Of a stretch of DNA of 64,000 nucleotides, positions 37,773-45,308 are shown one piece after another. Position 1 is the first letter of the stretch. Every line of letters starts with the position of its first letter. Source of the DNA: Methyloglobulus sp. (GTDB lineage Bacteria > Pseudomonadota > Gammaproteobacteria > Methylococcales > Methylomonadaceae); assembly GCA_013141505.1 (NCBI GenBank), contig JABFQX010000002.1, positions 103,865 through 167,864 on the forward strand, written 5' to 3'. A program made the position numbers and the translations under genes. A model generated the notes under the pieces. The model saw only the letters and a list, made by a program, of their open reading frames with translations. It had not been told where the DNA came from and made no database searches.

Positions 37773-37836
37773 TAGCTTTGAGCGAGAAGGTCAGGAATAT
37801 AAAGGAATTGAACAACTTATCCCCACATCCGAGGAT

Positions 37837-37854
37837 GACGCAAAATTTTGCGTC
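37837..37854. promoter_or_regulatory. Perfect 18-bp palindrome upstream of DUF6683-like gene
   Basis: GACGCAAAATTTTGCGTC is a perfect dyad with no loop, 94 bases before the next gene's ATG. A loopless palindrome is better suited to binding a dimeric regulator than to an RNA hairpin. Confidence 0.4.
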
Positions 37855-37948
37855 GCAACCTTCAAGTATCTGTTGGTGCAATACAAGTGTTGGGGTGTAA
37901 AATATTTTCGTGCGTATTTTCAATCAAACAAATGAAGGGTAAAGCACC

Positions 37949-38767
37949 ATGATGAATATTATTTTTGATGTAAAAGTCTTAGTTTCTGTGATGAAATTTA
38001 TTCAAGGTGCGTCGGATAAGTTATGGGTATCAAAAAACCTGATTCGTCCCTTATTGTCTTTGTCGCTGGCACTATGTGCCGCAAACGCCTCACGTGCCGA
38101 CGACTTTCTGCCTTTTCAACCTTATGCGGCAATCCCGGATGTTCTTGCGCCTATGGTCATGAGTAACCTGGCAAACGAGAACCTGCGCCTGGTCAACAAG
38201 CACTACGCAAGTAAAGGCAAATCCAGTTCGAGTAAGACACCAGCCGCCAAGGTGTCTGCTACGGCCACCCTAGCGCCAGCGGCGGTGGCCGCCTCATCTG
38301 CGCCGCGTTTGTTGGCCGCCCCCTACCCAGTTGAACAGCGCCCGAAGTTCGAACAGGCATTCGCACAGTCCCTGTTAACTTACCAGCAGCTTGAGTCTAA
38401 GCTCGGCATCCCGAAGAACGATGTTGCGGGTGCCGTGTCGGCATTCTTGGCCGGCAACTACATGGCTTATCGCGACATATCGCTGCCAGATCCTCACTTC
38501 ATGCAATTAGTCAAGCAGATGCGAGCCGTGCTGGTGGCCAACTCCGAGTTCATCCGTTCGTCACCTGCCCAAAAGCTCGAGATGTACGAGCAGATGGCAA
38601 TTATCGGCACTTTAATGGCTGTCTCACAAGTTGAAATCAAGCGTGGTAACCACGACCCAAACGTGACGCGCAACTTCCAGCAGTCTGCCAAGACTAACCT
38701 CGAACAGTTCCTTAAGACCAGTGCAGACCGTATACATATCGACGAGGGTGGTCTCACCCTACGCTGA
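37949..38767 (+). CDS. Exported protein, probably DUF6683 family
   Basis: The 272-aa product has an N-terminal hydrophobic segment (LIRPLLSLSLALCAANASRA, about residues 31-50) that looks like a signal peptide. If so, the native start may be the in-frame ATG at 37991. An alanine/serine-rich low-complexity linker follows. The C-terminal domain (YRDISLPDPHFMQLVKQMR, FIRSSPAQKLEMYEQMAIIG) recalls DUF6683 proteins of unknown function. Codon use is GC-richer than flanking genes. It is enclosed by an 18-bp direct repeat and REP-like palindromes, suggesting acquisition from outside. Confidence 0.6.
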   Translation: MMNIIFDVKVLVSVMKFIQGASDKLWVSKNLIRPLLSLSLALCAANASRADDFLPFQPYAAIPDVLAPMVMSNLANENLRLVNKHYASKGKSSSSKTPAAKVSATATLAPAAVAASSAPRLLAAPYPVEQRPKFEQAFAQSLLTYQQLESKLGIPKNDVAGAVSAFLAGNYMAYRDISLPDPHFMQLVKQMRAVLVANSEFIRSSPAQKLEMYEQMAIIGTLMAVSQVEIKRGNHDPNVTRNFQQSAKTNLEQFLKTSADRIHIDEGGLTLR

Positions 38768-38876
38768 TGATGGCCGAAAACTGTCTAATGGCTCTGGCCT
38801 ATCTCTGATGCGCCCTGCGTGGCGGGGGGTATGTTGCCTGTCTCTTAATCACAACTCAGAGCGAGTAGCCTGGATG

Positions 38877-38950
38877 GAGCTTGCGGAATCCGGGCGTTCG
38901 TGGCTTCGATGCCCGGTATTCCGTTGCACTTCATACGGGCTACCTTGCTG
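38877..38950. repeat. REP element (GTAGCCTGG...CGGGCTAC)
   Basis: GTAGCCTGGATGGAGC...GCGGAATCCGGG is followed by CCCGGTATTCCG...ATACGGGCTAC, an imperfect palindrome of a REP type common in proteobacteria. It occupies most of the 330-base gap between the exported protein and the RAYT and adjoins the right copy of the 18-bp direct repeat. Confidence 0.75.
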
Positions 38951-38968
38951 CAGAAGGGGGATGTGTAA
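38951..38968 (+). repeat. Right copy of 18-bp direct repeat
   Basis: CAGAAGGGGGATGTGTAA is an exact copy of the leuA 3' end (37632-37649) in the same orientation, but outside any gene. Confidence 0.75.
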
Positions 38969-39008
38969 ATACAGGTTCAAGGCGCAAGGCCAAAGAAAGA
39001 TAGAATGT

Positions 39009-39085
39009 AGGTCACGTTGCCGCGAATGCGGTTATGTGACCTTTCCAAAGCGATTGTCAGGTACGTAGGTACGATTAGCGTAGCG
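39009..39085. repeat. Left REP arm of the RAYT unit
   Basis: AGGTCAC (39009-39015) and GTGACCT (39036-39042) form one small hairpin. The next 22 bases, 39064-39085 with core GGTACGATTAGCGTA, are the exact reverse complement of 39764-39785 on the other side of the transposase gene. This is typical of REP sequences flanking a RAYT. Confidence 0.75.
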
Positions 39086-39100
39086 TAATCGTCCGCATGA

Positions 39101-39631
39101 TCAATAGTCACCTTCTACATCCATGTTAACATCGCCGCACCAATTTTCGGGATAAATGCCTTTTGCCACGTACCGATGGAATGACGAATAAGGCCAATCG
39201 GTTACACGCTTCACATAACCGTGTTTCAACGGGTTTACATGTATGTAGTCAATATACTGTTGATAATCTAATTCGTCGCGGATGTAATGTTCCCAATAAT
39301 GCCGCTGCCAGATACCCCGTTCGCCAGCCGCGATTCGCACTTTGGAACGGTATTCGGTTTTGGGTAAAGCTCTCGAAAATCCGCTTTTTATCAGCCGCCA
39401 GCGGGTGCTGAAATCGGCATCGTTTGTCGGCAATGTCCATACGCAATGCATGTGGTCTGGCAATACGACCCAGGCATCAATGGCAAATGGATATTTTGCT
39501 TTAACCCGCTTGACCGTCTGCCGTAGTAATTCGATTTCCCGAATGAGCAGGTCATTTTGTTGCCTTTGCAGTAGGTTTACCGTAAAAAACCATGTGCCGC
39601 CGGGTACAAAGGCGCGTTTGTAATTGGGCAT
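39101..39631 (-). CDS. REP-associated tyrosine transposase (RAYT)
   Basis: RAYTs are single-copy relatives of the IS200/IS605 Y1 transposases thought to process REP sequences. The 176-aa protein begins PNYKRAFVPGGTWFFTVNL. The HUH-type metal motif is PDHMHCVW (His60, His62). The RHYWEHYIRDE and YIDYIHVNPLKHG segments hold the catalytic tyrosine and end with the usual WPYSSFHRYV. It is flanked by perfect 22-bp inverted REP arms, so it is probably an intact REP-RAYT unit. Confidence 0.93.
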   Translation of the reverse strand: MPNYKRAFVPGGTWFFTVNLLQRQQNDLLIREIELLRQTVKRVKAKYPFAIDAWVVLPDHMHCVWTLPTNDADFSTRWRLIKSGFSRALPKTEYRSKVRIAAGERGIWQRHYWEHYIRDELDYQQYIDYIHVNPLKHGYVKRVTDWPYSSFHRYVAKGIYPENWCGDVNMDVEGDY

Positions 39632-39763
39632 AAGTCGTTATTAAGTTTGGAAAATTTGCATTGATAATATCTTCCTAAGATAGGCAAATGCATACCCGGA
39701 TGAAATTTTTCCAACATGCGTACGATTATTTATAACCTAAAGGTCACAAGTGCCCTTTGGGTG

Positions 39764-39785
39764 CGCTACGCTAATCGTACCTACG
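39764..39785. repeat. Right REP arm of the RAYT unit
   Basis: These 22 bases (core TACGCTAATCGTACC) are the exact reverse complement of 39064-39085. AGGTCAC recurs at 39741-39747 beside it, matching the left arm's accessory hairpin. No gene lies in 39632-39874. Confidence 0.75.
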
Positions 39786-39874
39786 TCTACAAACCTGTAT
39801 AATAAAATTTATAATCGGCGGAATAACAAATATAAAGTTATTCACGCCATTCCTTCCTGCTAATCTCACCACAC

Positions 39875-40579
39875 ATGGATAACTCCACTCGGCTGCAATA
39901 CCTCGAAGCAATGGGCATTGATGTCTGGGTACCCAGAAAACCCGCGCCCGTGGTTAATCAAACCGAATCCGGTTCAACAAGCGAATACCTTATCCAGGAG
40001 CCACAAGTCCAGGATAACACCCAACAAACCTGGGCTGAACTAGAAGCCGAAGTCGCTGGCTGCACAAAGTGTGCATTGTGCCAAACCCGCACCCAAACCG
40101 TGTTCGGTACGGGCAACAAAACCGCTGATTGGATGATTATCGGCGAAGCGCCGGGGCAGCATGAGGATGAACAAGGCAAACCCTTCGTTGGCAAGGCCGG
40201 TGCGTTACTGACAGAGATGCTCAGGGCGGTGGGGTTGGATCGAGATGATGTGTTCATCACTAACATTCTCAAATGTAGGCCACCGGGCAACCGTGACCCT
40301 AAGCCCGATGAAGCTGAAAGTTGCAGTACTTATCTGCAACAACAAAGGGCGTTGGTAAAACCGAAAATAATTCTGGCAGTTGGGCGCATAGCGGCACAAA
40401 CTTTATTGAACACTGATGCGCCAATCGGTAAACTCAGAGGCAAGGTACATGAATTGGATGGTACACCGCTGGTTGTGGTGTACCATCCGGCCTATTTGTT
40501 GCGCTCGTTGCTGGAAAAACGCAAGGCGTGGCAGGATTTGCAACTGGCAGTTAAAACAGTCAACCAAAGTGGAAACTAA
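39875..40579 (+). CDS. Uracil-DNA glycosylase, family 4 (Fe-S)
   Basis: Family 4 UDGs remove uracil from DNA and bind a 4Fe-4S cluster. The cluster cysteines are in CTKCALC and in CRPPGNRDPKPDEAESC. Motif A is GEAPGQHEDEQGKPFVGKAG and motif B is HPAYLLR. The N-terminal 50 residues are a variable extension (YLEAMGIDVWVPRK) often seen in this family. It precedes rimI by two bases. Confidence 0.92.
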   Translation: MDNSTRLQYLEAMGIDVWVPRKPAPVVNQTESGSTSEYLIQEPQVQDNTQQTWAELEAEVAGCTKCALCQTRTQTVFGTGNKTADWMIIGEAPGQHEDEQGKPFVGKAGALLTEMLRAVGLDRDDVFITNILKCRPPGNRDPKPDEAESCSTYLQQQRALVKPKIILAVGRIAAQTLLNTDAPIGKLRGKVHELDGTPLVVVYHPAYLLRSLLEKRKAWQDLQLAVKTVNQSGN

Positions 40580-40581
40580 TC

Positions 40582-41121
40582 ATGCGTGGATGGATGGATA
40601 AAATAAAAAGTGCTTTGGTCTATGATGCCGATAAGGAGTTTTATGCCAAAGTCTTCCCTGGTTCGGTATCCAGGACAGAGTTGATGCGACTACGTACTAT
40701 GACGTACGCTGACCTGCCGGCAGTTATGGAAATAGAACGAAAAAATTACCCTTTCCCGTGGGATGAAGATATTTTTGTTGATTGCTTTAAGGTCGGTTAT
40801 GGCTGCTGGGTTTGCGAGGAAGGGGGCAAAATACTGGGTTACTGCATCCTGACACTAGGTGTGGGCGAAGCGCATATATTGAATGTCTCTGTCGAGCCAG
40901 ACCAGCAAAATCAGGGAATAGGCCGCAAAATGATGGAAAATCTTATCGAGATAGCGAAAGGTGAAGCGGAAACCATGTTTCTCGAAGTCAGGCCGTCCAA
41001 TCCCGGCGCAATTGCCCTTTACCGTAAATTAGGTTTCAACGAGATTGGCATAAGGAAAGGCTATTATCCGGCTGAAAAAGGGCGCGAAGATGCGATTATG
41101 TTTGCGTTGGAGTTACTGTAG
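40582..41121 (+). CDS. rimI: Ribosomal-protein-alanine N-acetyltransferase RimI
   Basis: RimI acetylates the N-terminus of ribosomal protein S18. The GNAT fold is seen in RTMTYADLPAVMEIERKNYPFPW, the acetyl-CoA loop VSVEPDQQNQGIGRKMM and the C-terminal LEVRPSNPGAIALYRKLGFNEIG plus GYYPAEKGREDAIMF. The 179-aa form carries about 34 extra N-terminal residues. An internal ATG at 40684 would give the usual length of about 145, so the start is uncertain. Confidence 0.9.
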   Translation: MRGWMDKIKSALVYDADKEFYAKVFPGSVSRTELMRLRTMTYADLPAVMEIERKNYPFPWDEDIFVDCFKVGYGCWVCEEGGKILGYCILTLGVGEAHILNVSVEPDQQNQGIGRKMMENLIEIAKGEAETMFLEVRPSNPGAIALYRKLGFNEIGIRKGYYPAEKGREDAIMFALELL

Positions 41122-41182
41122 TTTAATCAGGTATTATTTAGTTCGAGGTATTTAGAGGCATCACGGATGGCGCTACAAAACC

Positions 41183-43444
41183 TTATTTTTTGTAATTCCA
41201 ATATCGACCTTGTGTCGTCCGCCAAGATTCCGCTTTCAGGGAGGTATCAATGGAAATCTTAATTGCGCCATCACCTGCGCTATCAAATGTGTTCACATAA
41301 AAATCCCGGTAACGTGCCAGCACTTTTTCGTGCGGATGTCCGAATTGATTCCGGTAACCGGCAGGAATCAATATTATGCTGGGTTGAACCGCGTGCAGAA
41401 ATTCGGTTGTTGAAGACGTTTGGCTACCATGATGCGGCGCGATTAAAACATCCGCCTTTAACGCAACGCCATAGGTTTTAACCAGCCAAGATTCGGCATC
41501 CGCTTCAATGTCGCCTGGGAGCAACGCGTTACCTTGTTGAGACTGGATTAACAGGACGCAAGAATTGTCATTATCTGATGCCAAATTGGTTGGCTTGGGT
41601 GACAGGATTGAAAATTTGACCTTATCCCATTCCCACGACTGCCCGGCTGTGCATAGGGTTGGCGAGTGTTCGCTCAGTTGTTGCGGCACACTGGTCAGCA
41701 ACTTTTCCGTTTCTATTGCTGCTATCAAGGAATCAGTTCCGCCGATATGGTCATTATCGCCATGACTGACCAAAAGACTATCTACTTTATCAATGCCCTG
41801 GCTTTTTAAAAACGGCACTAAAACACTTTGCCCCGAATCGCTGGTCGATGAAAATTTTGCCCCGGTATCGTACACGAGGACGTGATTTGCGGTTTGCACG
41901 ACAGCCGACAAGCCTTGTCCAACATCCAATAAAGTTAACTGGATTACGCCTGGTTTTATTGGATCTGACCTTGAAATTAGCAATGGCAATAACATAACTA
42001 TCCCTAACCAACGCGACGGCATGCCTTTGGGCGCAAGCAAAAGCAATAGTCCCGGTACAGCAAAACCTAATGCCCACCAGGAAGGTTGACTATGTGTGAC
42101 AGTCGCTAATGGCAGTTCAGCGAGCTTGATTAAAACCCACCATAAGCCTTGCAAAGCCAAATCCACCAAAAAGAACAGCTTTGTGGCAATTATAGGTGCA
42201 AAAAATAGGACTAGCGTTGCTAATAAAGCTAACGGGACGACTACCAAGCTGATAATCGGCACCGCAATCAGGTTAGCAAGCGGTGCAATCACTGAAACCT
42301 GCTGAAAAAAGAACAGCAATAAGGGCGCTAAACCTATCGATGTCACCCAGTTGATCTTTAAACTATCACGCCAAAAACCCGGTTTGCTCAAACGTCCGGC
42401 AAGGGCATAAATAATCAGGCTCACAGCAATAAACGACAACCAGAATCCTGCTGACAGCACAACCAGTGGATCAACCAGCAAAACTGCAAATAAAGCTACC
42501 GCAAGGATATGACAAGGGTGGGTATTGCGCTGTTGGACAATAGCTATCATGGCAATCGCAATCATCAATGCGGATCGTTGCGCAGGCACGGAAAATCCTG
42601 TCAGCCCCGCATAAAACGCTGCAACGACCAACGCGAGAATCGCAGCGGCTTTTTGGGGCGACCACGCCAATACGCCCAGCCAAGCCCAAAATCGGATAAC
42701 CAGTAAATAGGCCAAGCCAGCAATCAAGCCAATATGCGAACCGGAAATAACCATCAGATGAGTCGTGCCGGTTTTACGGAAAACCTCCCATTGCTGTGGT
42801 GTCAAGCTGTTGCCATCACCAATAGTCAGTGCCTTGATGAGTGGTAAACGTGCGCTTGTCGATAATGTTTGTTCCAGACGGTCGACAATATCCTGCCGCC
42901 AGGTTAAAAAACTGAATCCAGAAGCCTTGGCGGACACTATCGGCTGCGGTTTTGGGCGCACATAACCCGTAGCACCTATGCCCTCGACAAACAGCCAGCG
43001 TTCATAATCAAAGCCACCCGGATTAAAATTGCCATGTGGATGTTTTAGCCTGACCGTAAACGCCCAATTCTGGCCGGCTTTTACGGGTTGATCGGGGTAA
43101 TACCAGCTTAACCTGAGCATATATGGAACGCTCTGGGCTGATTTCGATACCTTGAAATTAAAACGGACATGATTGCCGTCGTACTCCGGTAGATCGGCTA
43201 TGATGCCTTGTACGTCAATATCCCGACCTTCTAATTGAGCGGGTAATTGATTGTTTAATCTGAGGCTGGCAAATAATAGCGCCCACAACACACCCGCAAC
43301 AAAAAATACCAAGCGCCACCAACGCAAACTTGCCAACACACATAAGCCAATGAACACTACTACAAACCAGATGGGTTGCGGCAGCACGGCTAACTGTTGA
43401 ACCCATAAAATGCCTACAAGAAAGGTCAAGGCTAAACTAACCAT
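41183..43444 (-). CDS. comEC: DNA internalization protein ComEC/Rec2
   Basis: ComEC forms the inner-membrane channel for DNA uptake in natural transformation. The 753-aa protein has N-terminal membrane helices with a DUF4131 region, the competence domain (IGDGNSLTPQQWEVFRKTGTTHLMVISGSHIGL) and a C-terminal metallo-beta-lactamase domain with SHGDNDHIGG, LLPGDIE and APHHGSQTSS. All three parts look intact. With pilW elsewhere in the window, type IV pilus-based competence is plausible. It is divergent from the DUF2062 gene. Confidence 0.93.
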   Translation of the reverse strand: MVSLALTFLVGILWVQQLAVLPQPIWFVVVFIGLCVLASLRWWRLVFFVAGVLWALLFASLRLNNQLPAQLEGRDIDVQGIIADLPEYDGNHVRFNFKVSKSAQSVPYMLRLSWYYPDQPVKAGQNWAFTVRLKHPHGNFNPGGFDYERWLFVEGIGATGYVRPKPQPIVSAKASGFSFLTWRQDIVDRLEQTLSTSARLPLIKALTIGDGNSLTPQQWEVFRKTGTTHLMVISGSHIGLIAGLAYLLVIRFWAWLGVLAWSPQKAAAILALVVAAFYAGLTGFSVPAQRSALMIAIAMIAIVQQRNTHPCHILAVALFAVLLVDPLVVLSAGFWLSFIAVSLIIYALAGRLSKPGFWRDSLKINWVTSIGLAPLLLFFFQQVSVIAPLANLIAVPIISLVVVPLALLATLVLFFAPIIATKLFFLVDLALQGLWWVLIKLAELPLATVTHSQPSWWALGFAVPGLLLLLAPKGMPSRWLGIVMLLPLLISRSDPIKPGVIQLTLLDVGQGLSAVVQTANHVLVYDTGAKFSSTSDSGQSVLVPFLKSQGIDKVDSLLVSHGDNDHIGGTDSLIAAIETEKLLTSVPQQLSEHSPTLCTAGQSWEWDKVKFSILSPKPTNLASDNDNSCVLLIQSQQGNALLPGDIEADAESWLVKTYGVALKADVLIAPHHGSQTSSTTEFLHAVQPSIILIPAGYRNQFGHPHEKVLARYRDFYVNTFDSAGDGAIKISIDTSLKAESWRTTQGRYWNYKK

Positions 43445-43509
43445 TGCACACGCTAATTTAAGTTAAAAATCTGTTAAACTTGACCGACAGAACAGGGCGA
43501 CAGATACAC

Positions 43510-44049
43510 ATGGCTAAGGAAGAAATCCAAAAATTAATACAACGGTTCATACCCGATATTGGGGTTATTAAAAACCATAAGAGCCTCCAATTTTTGGGTG
43601 ACAAATTACATGAACCTAATCTCTGGCGTATTAACCGCCGATCCATCGTAAAAGCCTTTGCCATCGGGTTATTTTTTGCCTGGATACCAAGTCCTACACA
43701 AATGGCTTTCGCGGCTATAGCGGCCATCTATTTTAGGGCGAACATCTTAATATCGGTTGCGTTAGTATGGATTACCAATCCTATTACCATGCCGCCGCTG
43801 TTTTATTTTGCCTATCGGGTTGGGCTGCGGTTTTCACACCTGCCTTCGCCTGCCGATAATTTTGTTTTCTCCCTTGAAGGTTTGTGGGCGAGCTTTGGTG
43901 ATGTCATTTGGCCGTTCTTACTAGGTTGCCTTATTTTAGGCTTAATCAGTTCCCTTGCCGCTTATATTGGCATGGATTCTTACTGGCGTTATCAAGTCAG
44001 CAAAAAATGGGCGGCCAGAAAACAGAAACGCAATACACCAGCAGGTTAA
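43510..44049 (+). CDS. DUF2062 domain membrane protein
   Basis: The 179-aa protein shows the DUF2062 core RRSIVKAFAIGLFFAWIPSPTQM followed by two or three membrane helices and a basic C-terminus. Its function is unknown, though related domains are found with glycosyltransferases and as stand-alone proteins beside comEC in gammaproteobacteria. ATG 43510 is preferred over the in-frame TTG at 43480 because the family starts just before the basic helix. Confidence 0.88.
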   Translation: MAKEEIQKLIQRFIPDIGVIKNHKSLQFLGDKLHEPNLWRINRRSIVKAFAIGLFFAWIPSPTQMAFAAIAAIYFRANILISVALVWITNPITMPPLFYFAYRVGLRFSHLPSPADNFVFSLEGLWASFGDVIWPFLLGCLILGLISSLAAYIGMDSYWRYQVSKKWAARKQKRNTPAG

Positions 44050-44073
44050 AAACCCATTTCAGTGATGTTGTTT

Positions 44074-44101
44074 TTGTAGAAAGCCGTTTTTACAAGATAA
44101 T
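44074..44101 (+). promoter_or_regulatory. Possible promoter for the SnoaL-like gene
   Basis: TTGTAG (44074-44079) and GATAAT (44096-44101) are separated by 16 bases and end 33 bases before the next ATG. The -10 is good and the -35 weak. Confidence 0.35.
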
Positions 44102-44134
44102 ACGCATTTACTTTAAGATAAACGACAATTAACT

Positions 44135-44542
44135 ATGAACCAAAATAGCATTAACCTGATAGAACAATACTACGCTGCCTTCAACAATAACGATATGGAC
44201 ACTTTTTTAAACTTGTTGACCGATGATGTCATCCATGACATCAACCAGGGCAAGCGTGAAATTGGCAAGGATGCATTTAAGCAATTCATGGCTTGCATGA
44301 ATTTCAATTACAAAGAACAACTGGTCGATATGGTCATTATGGCAACGTCCGACGGCAAGCGTGCCGCCGCTGAATTTGTCGTGTTGGGACAATACCTCAA
44401 ATCAGATGAAGGTTTGCCGGCAGCAAAAGGTCAGGAATACCGCCTGCCTGCGGGGGCTTTCTTTGAAATCCGCGACAATAAAGTCGCCCGCATAACCAAT
44501 TATTACAATCTTCAGGACTGGATAGCTCAAGTCAACGGTTAG
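44135..44542 (+). CDS. SnoaL-like / ketosteroid isomerase-related protein
   Basis: The 135-aa protein has the NTF2-like cone fold pattern: NLIEQYYAAFNNNDMDTFLNLLTDDVIHDIN at the start and GAFFEIRDNKVARITNYYNLQDWI at the end. These small proteins bind or isomerise hydrophobic ligands; the substrate cannot be predicted. It lies 23 bases before a small membrane protein gene, probably co-transcribed. Confidence 0.82.
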   Translation: MNQNSINLIEQYYAAFNNNDMDTFLNLLTDDVIHDINQGKREIGKDAFKQFMACMNFNYKEQLVDMVIMATSDGKRAAAEFVVLGQYLKSDEGLPAAKGQEYRLPAGAFFEIRDNKVARITNYYNLQDWIAQVNG

Positions 44543-44565
44543 GTGATTATCATCGGGAATCTATT

Positions 44566-44913
44566 ATGAAGTCGGTCAGTGCAGCGATAATTGTCGGCTT
44601 GATCCTGCTTTATTTTGTCAACGCGGCATTAAAAGTAGACTTGTTCAATTGGGAAATGCTGATCCACAGCGGCATTCGCTTTTTTTCCGGCTTCATTATT
44701 TTAGGGATTGGCTGTTTCTACGCCCATAAAATCAAACTGACGGCTTCCTTATATTTTGTTTTGGCGCTAATACTGGCTGATGACATCATGGATTACTACC
44801 GCGATACCACCCGGTTCAGTGTGGAAATGATGCTGCATGGTATTTTCATGTTGGCCTGGGGTTCTGTTATCGGCTATTTCGCTATGAAAATTGCCAAGGA
44901 CAGACGGGTTTAA
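44566..44913 (+). CDS. Small integral membrane protein
   Basis: The 115-aa protein has about four hydrophobic segments (SAAIIVGLILLYFVNAAL, FFSGFIILGIGCFYA, SLYFVLALILADDIMDYY, MLHGIFMLAWGSVIGYFAM). I do not recognise the family. It follows the SnoaL-like gene closely. Confidence 0.7.
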   Translation: MKSVSAAIIVGLILLYFVNAALKVDLFNWEMLIHSGIRFFSGFIILGIGCFYAHKIKLTASLYFVLALILADDIMDYYRDTTRFSVEMMLHGIFMLAWGSVIGYFAMKIAKDRRV

Positions 44914-45125
44914 CCGTCAGTCTTTATTTATCTGATTCTAAATTAGTGTTGAAATTAGGCTAACTGACCCAAACCCGGCATTGGAAAAAAATAATTTACC
45001 CAATCTCGGACATTCAAGCATTAACAACCGCCTAACTGATCTCTTATGATCAACTAATTACGCACTTATTTCTCCGGCTTTGTGCGTTTGAAATTAAGCT
45101 GCTATGCACCTTAAAGTCTCATAAA

Positions 45126-45142
45126 CGCACCAATTTGGCGTT
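45126..45142 (+). promoter_or_regulatory. NtrC-like binding site
   Basis: CGCACCAATTTGGCGTT resembles the NtrC dyad TGCAC-N7-GTGCA: the left half GCACCAA fits fully and the right half partly. It lies about 95-105 bases upstream of the start point expected from the sigma-54 match at 45204, an ordinary NtrC activator distance. A second TGCACC half site is at 45105-45110. Confidence 0.4.
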
Positions 45143-45203
45143 AATTATCTTAATTTGCAGCAGGCGTGAAGATGTAACCCCGACAATTGCTAAGCGCATT
45201 GCT

Positions 45204-45218
45204 TGGCGCATTTATTGC
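45204..45218 (+). promoter_or_regulatory. Sigma-54 (RpoN) promoter match upstream of the hybrid kinase
   Basis: TGGCGCATTTATTGC fits the TGGCAC-N5-TTGC consensus: the GG and GC dinucleotides are ten bases apart, and TTGC is exact. It predicts transcription from about 45230. The 395-base gap 44914-45308 has no gene; besides this element and the NtrC-like box it holds a CGCAC/GTGCG dyad at 45061-45086. Confidence 0.5.
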
Positions 45219-45308
45219 CTCAGTTATTGGATTTGTTCATAAATACAAGCTGAGGCAATCGCTATCCGTCCCGATATATCCAACATACGCCGTGATTACA
45301 ATGCTTGG

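Noticed and set aside
37655..37775. Resemblance to a c-di-GMP-I (GEMM) riboswitch: GGCAAAAC followed by ACGAAAGCCCCGG ahead of an exported protein gene
   Set aside because: The GNRA-capped hairpin between the two halves is missing and the ACGCAAAGCC core lacks a base. The segment is better explained as a REP-like palindrome.
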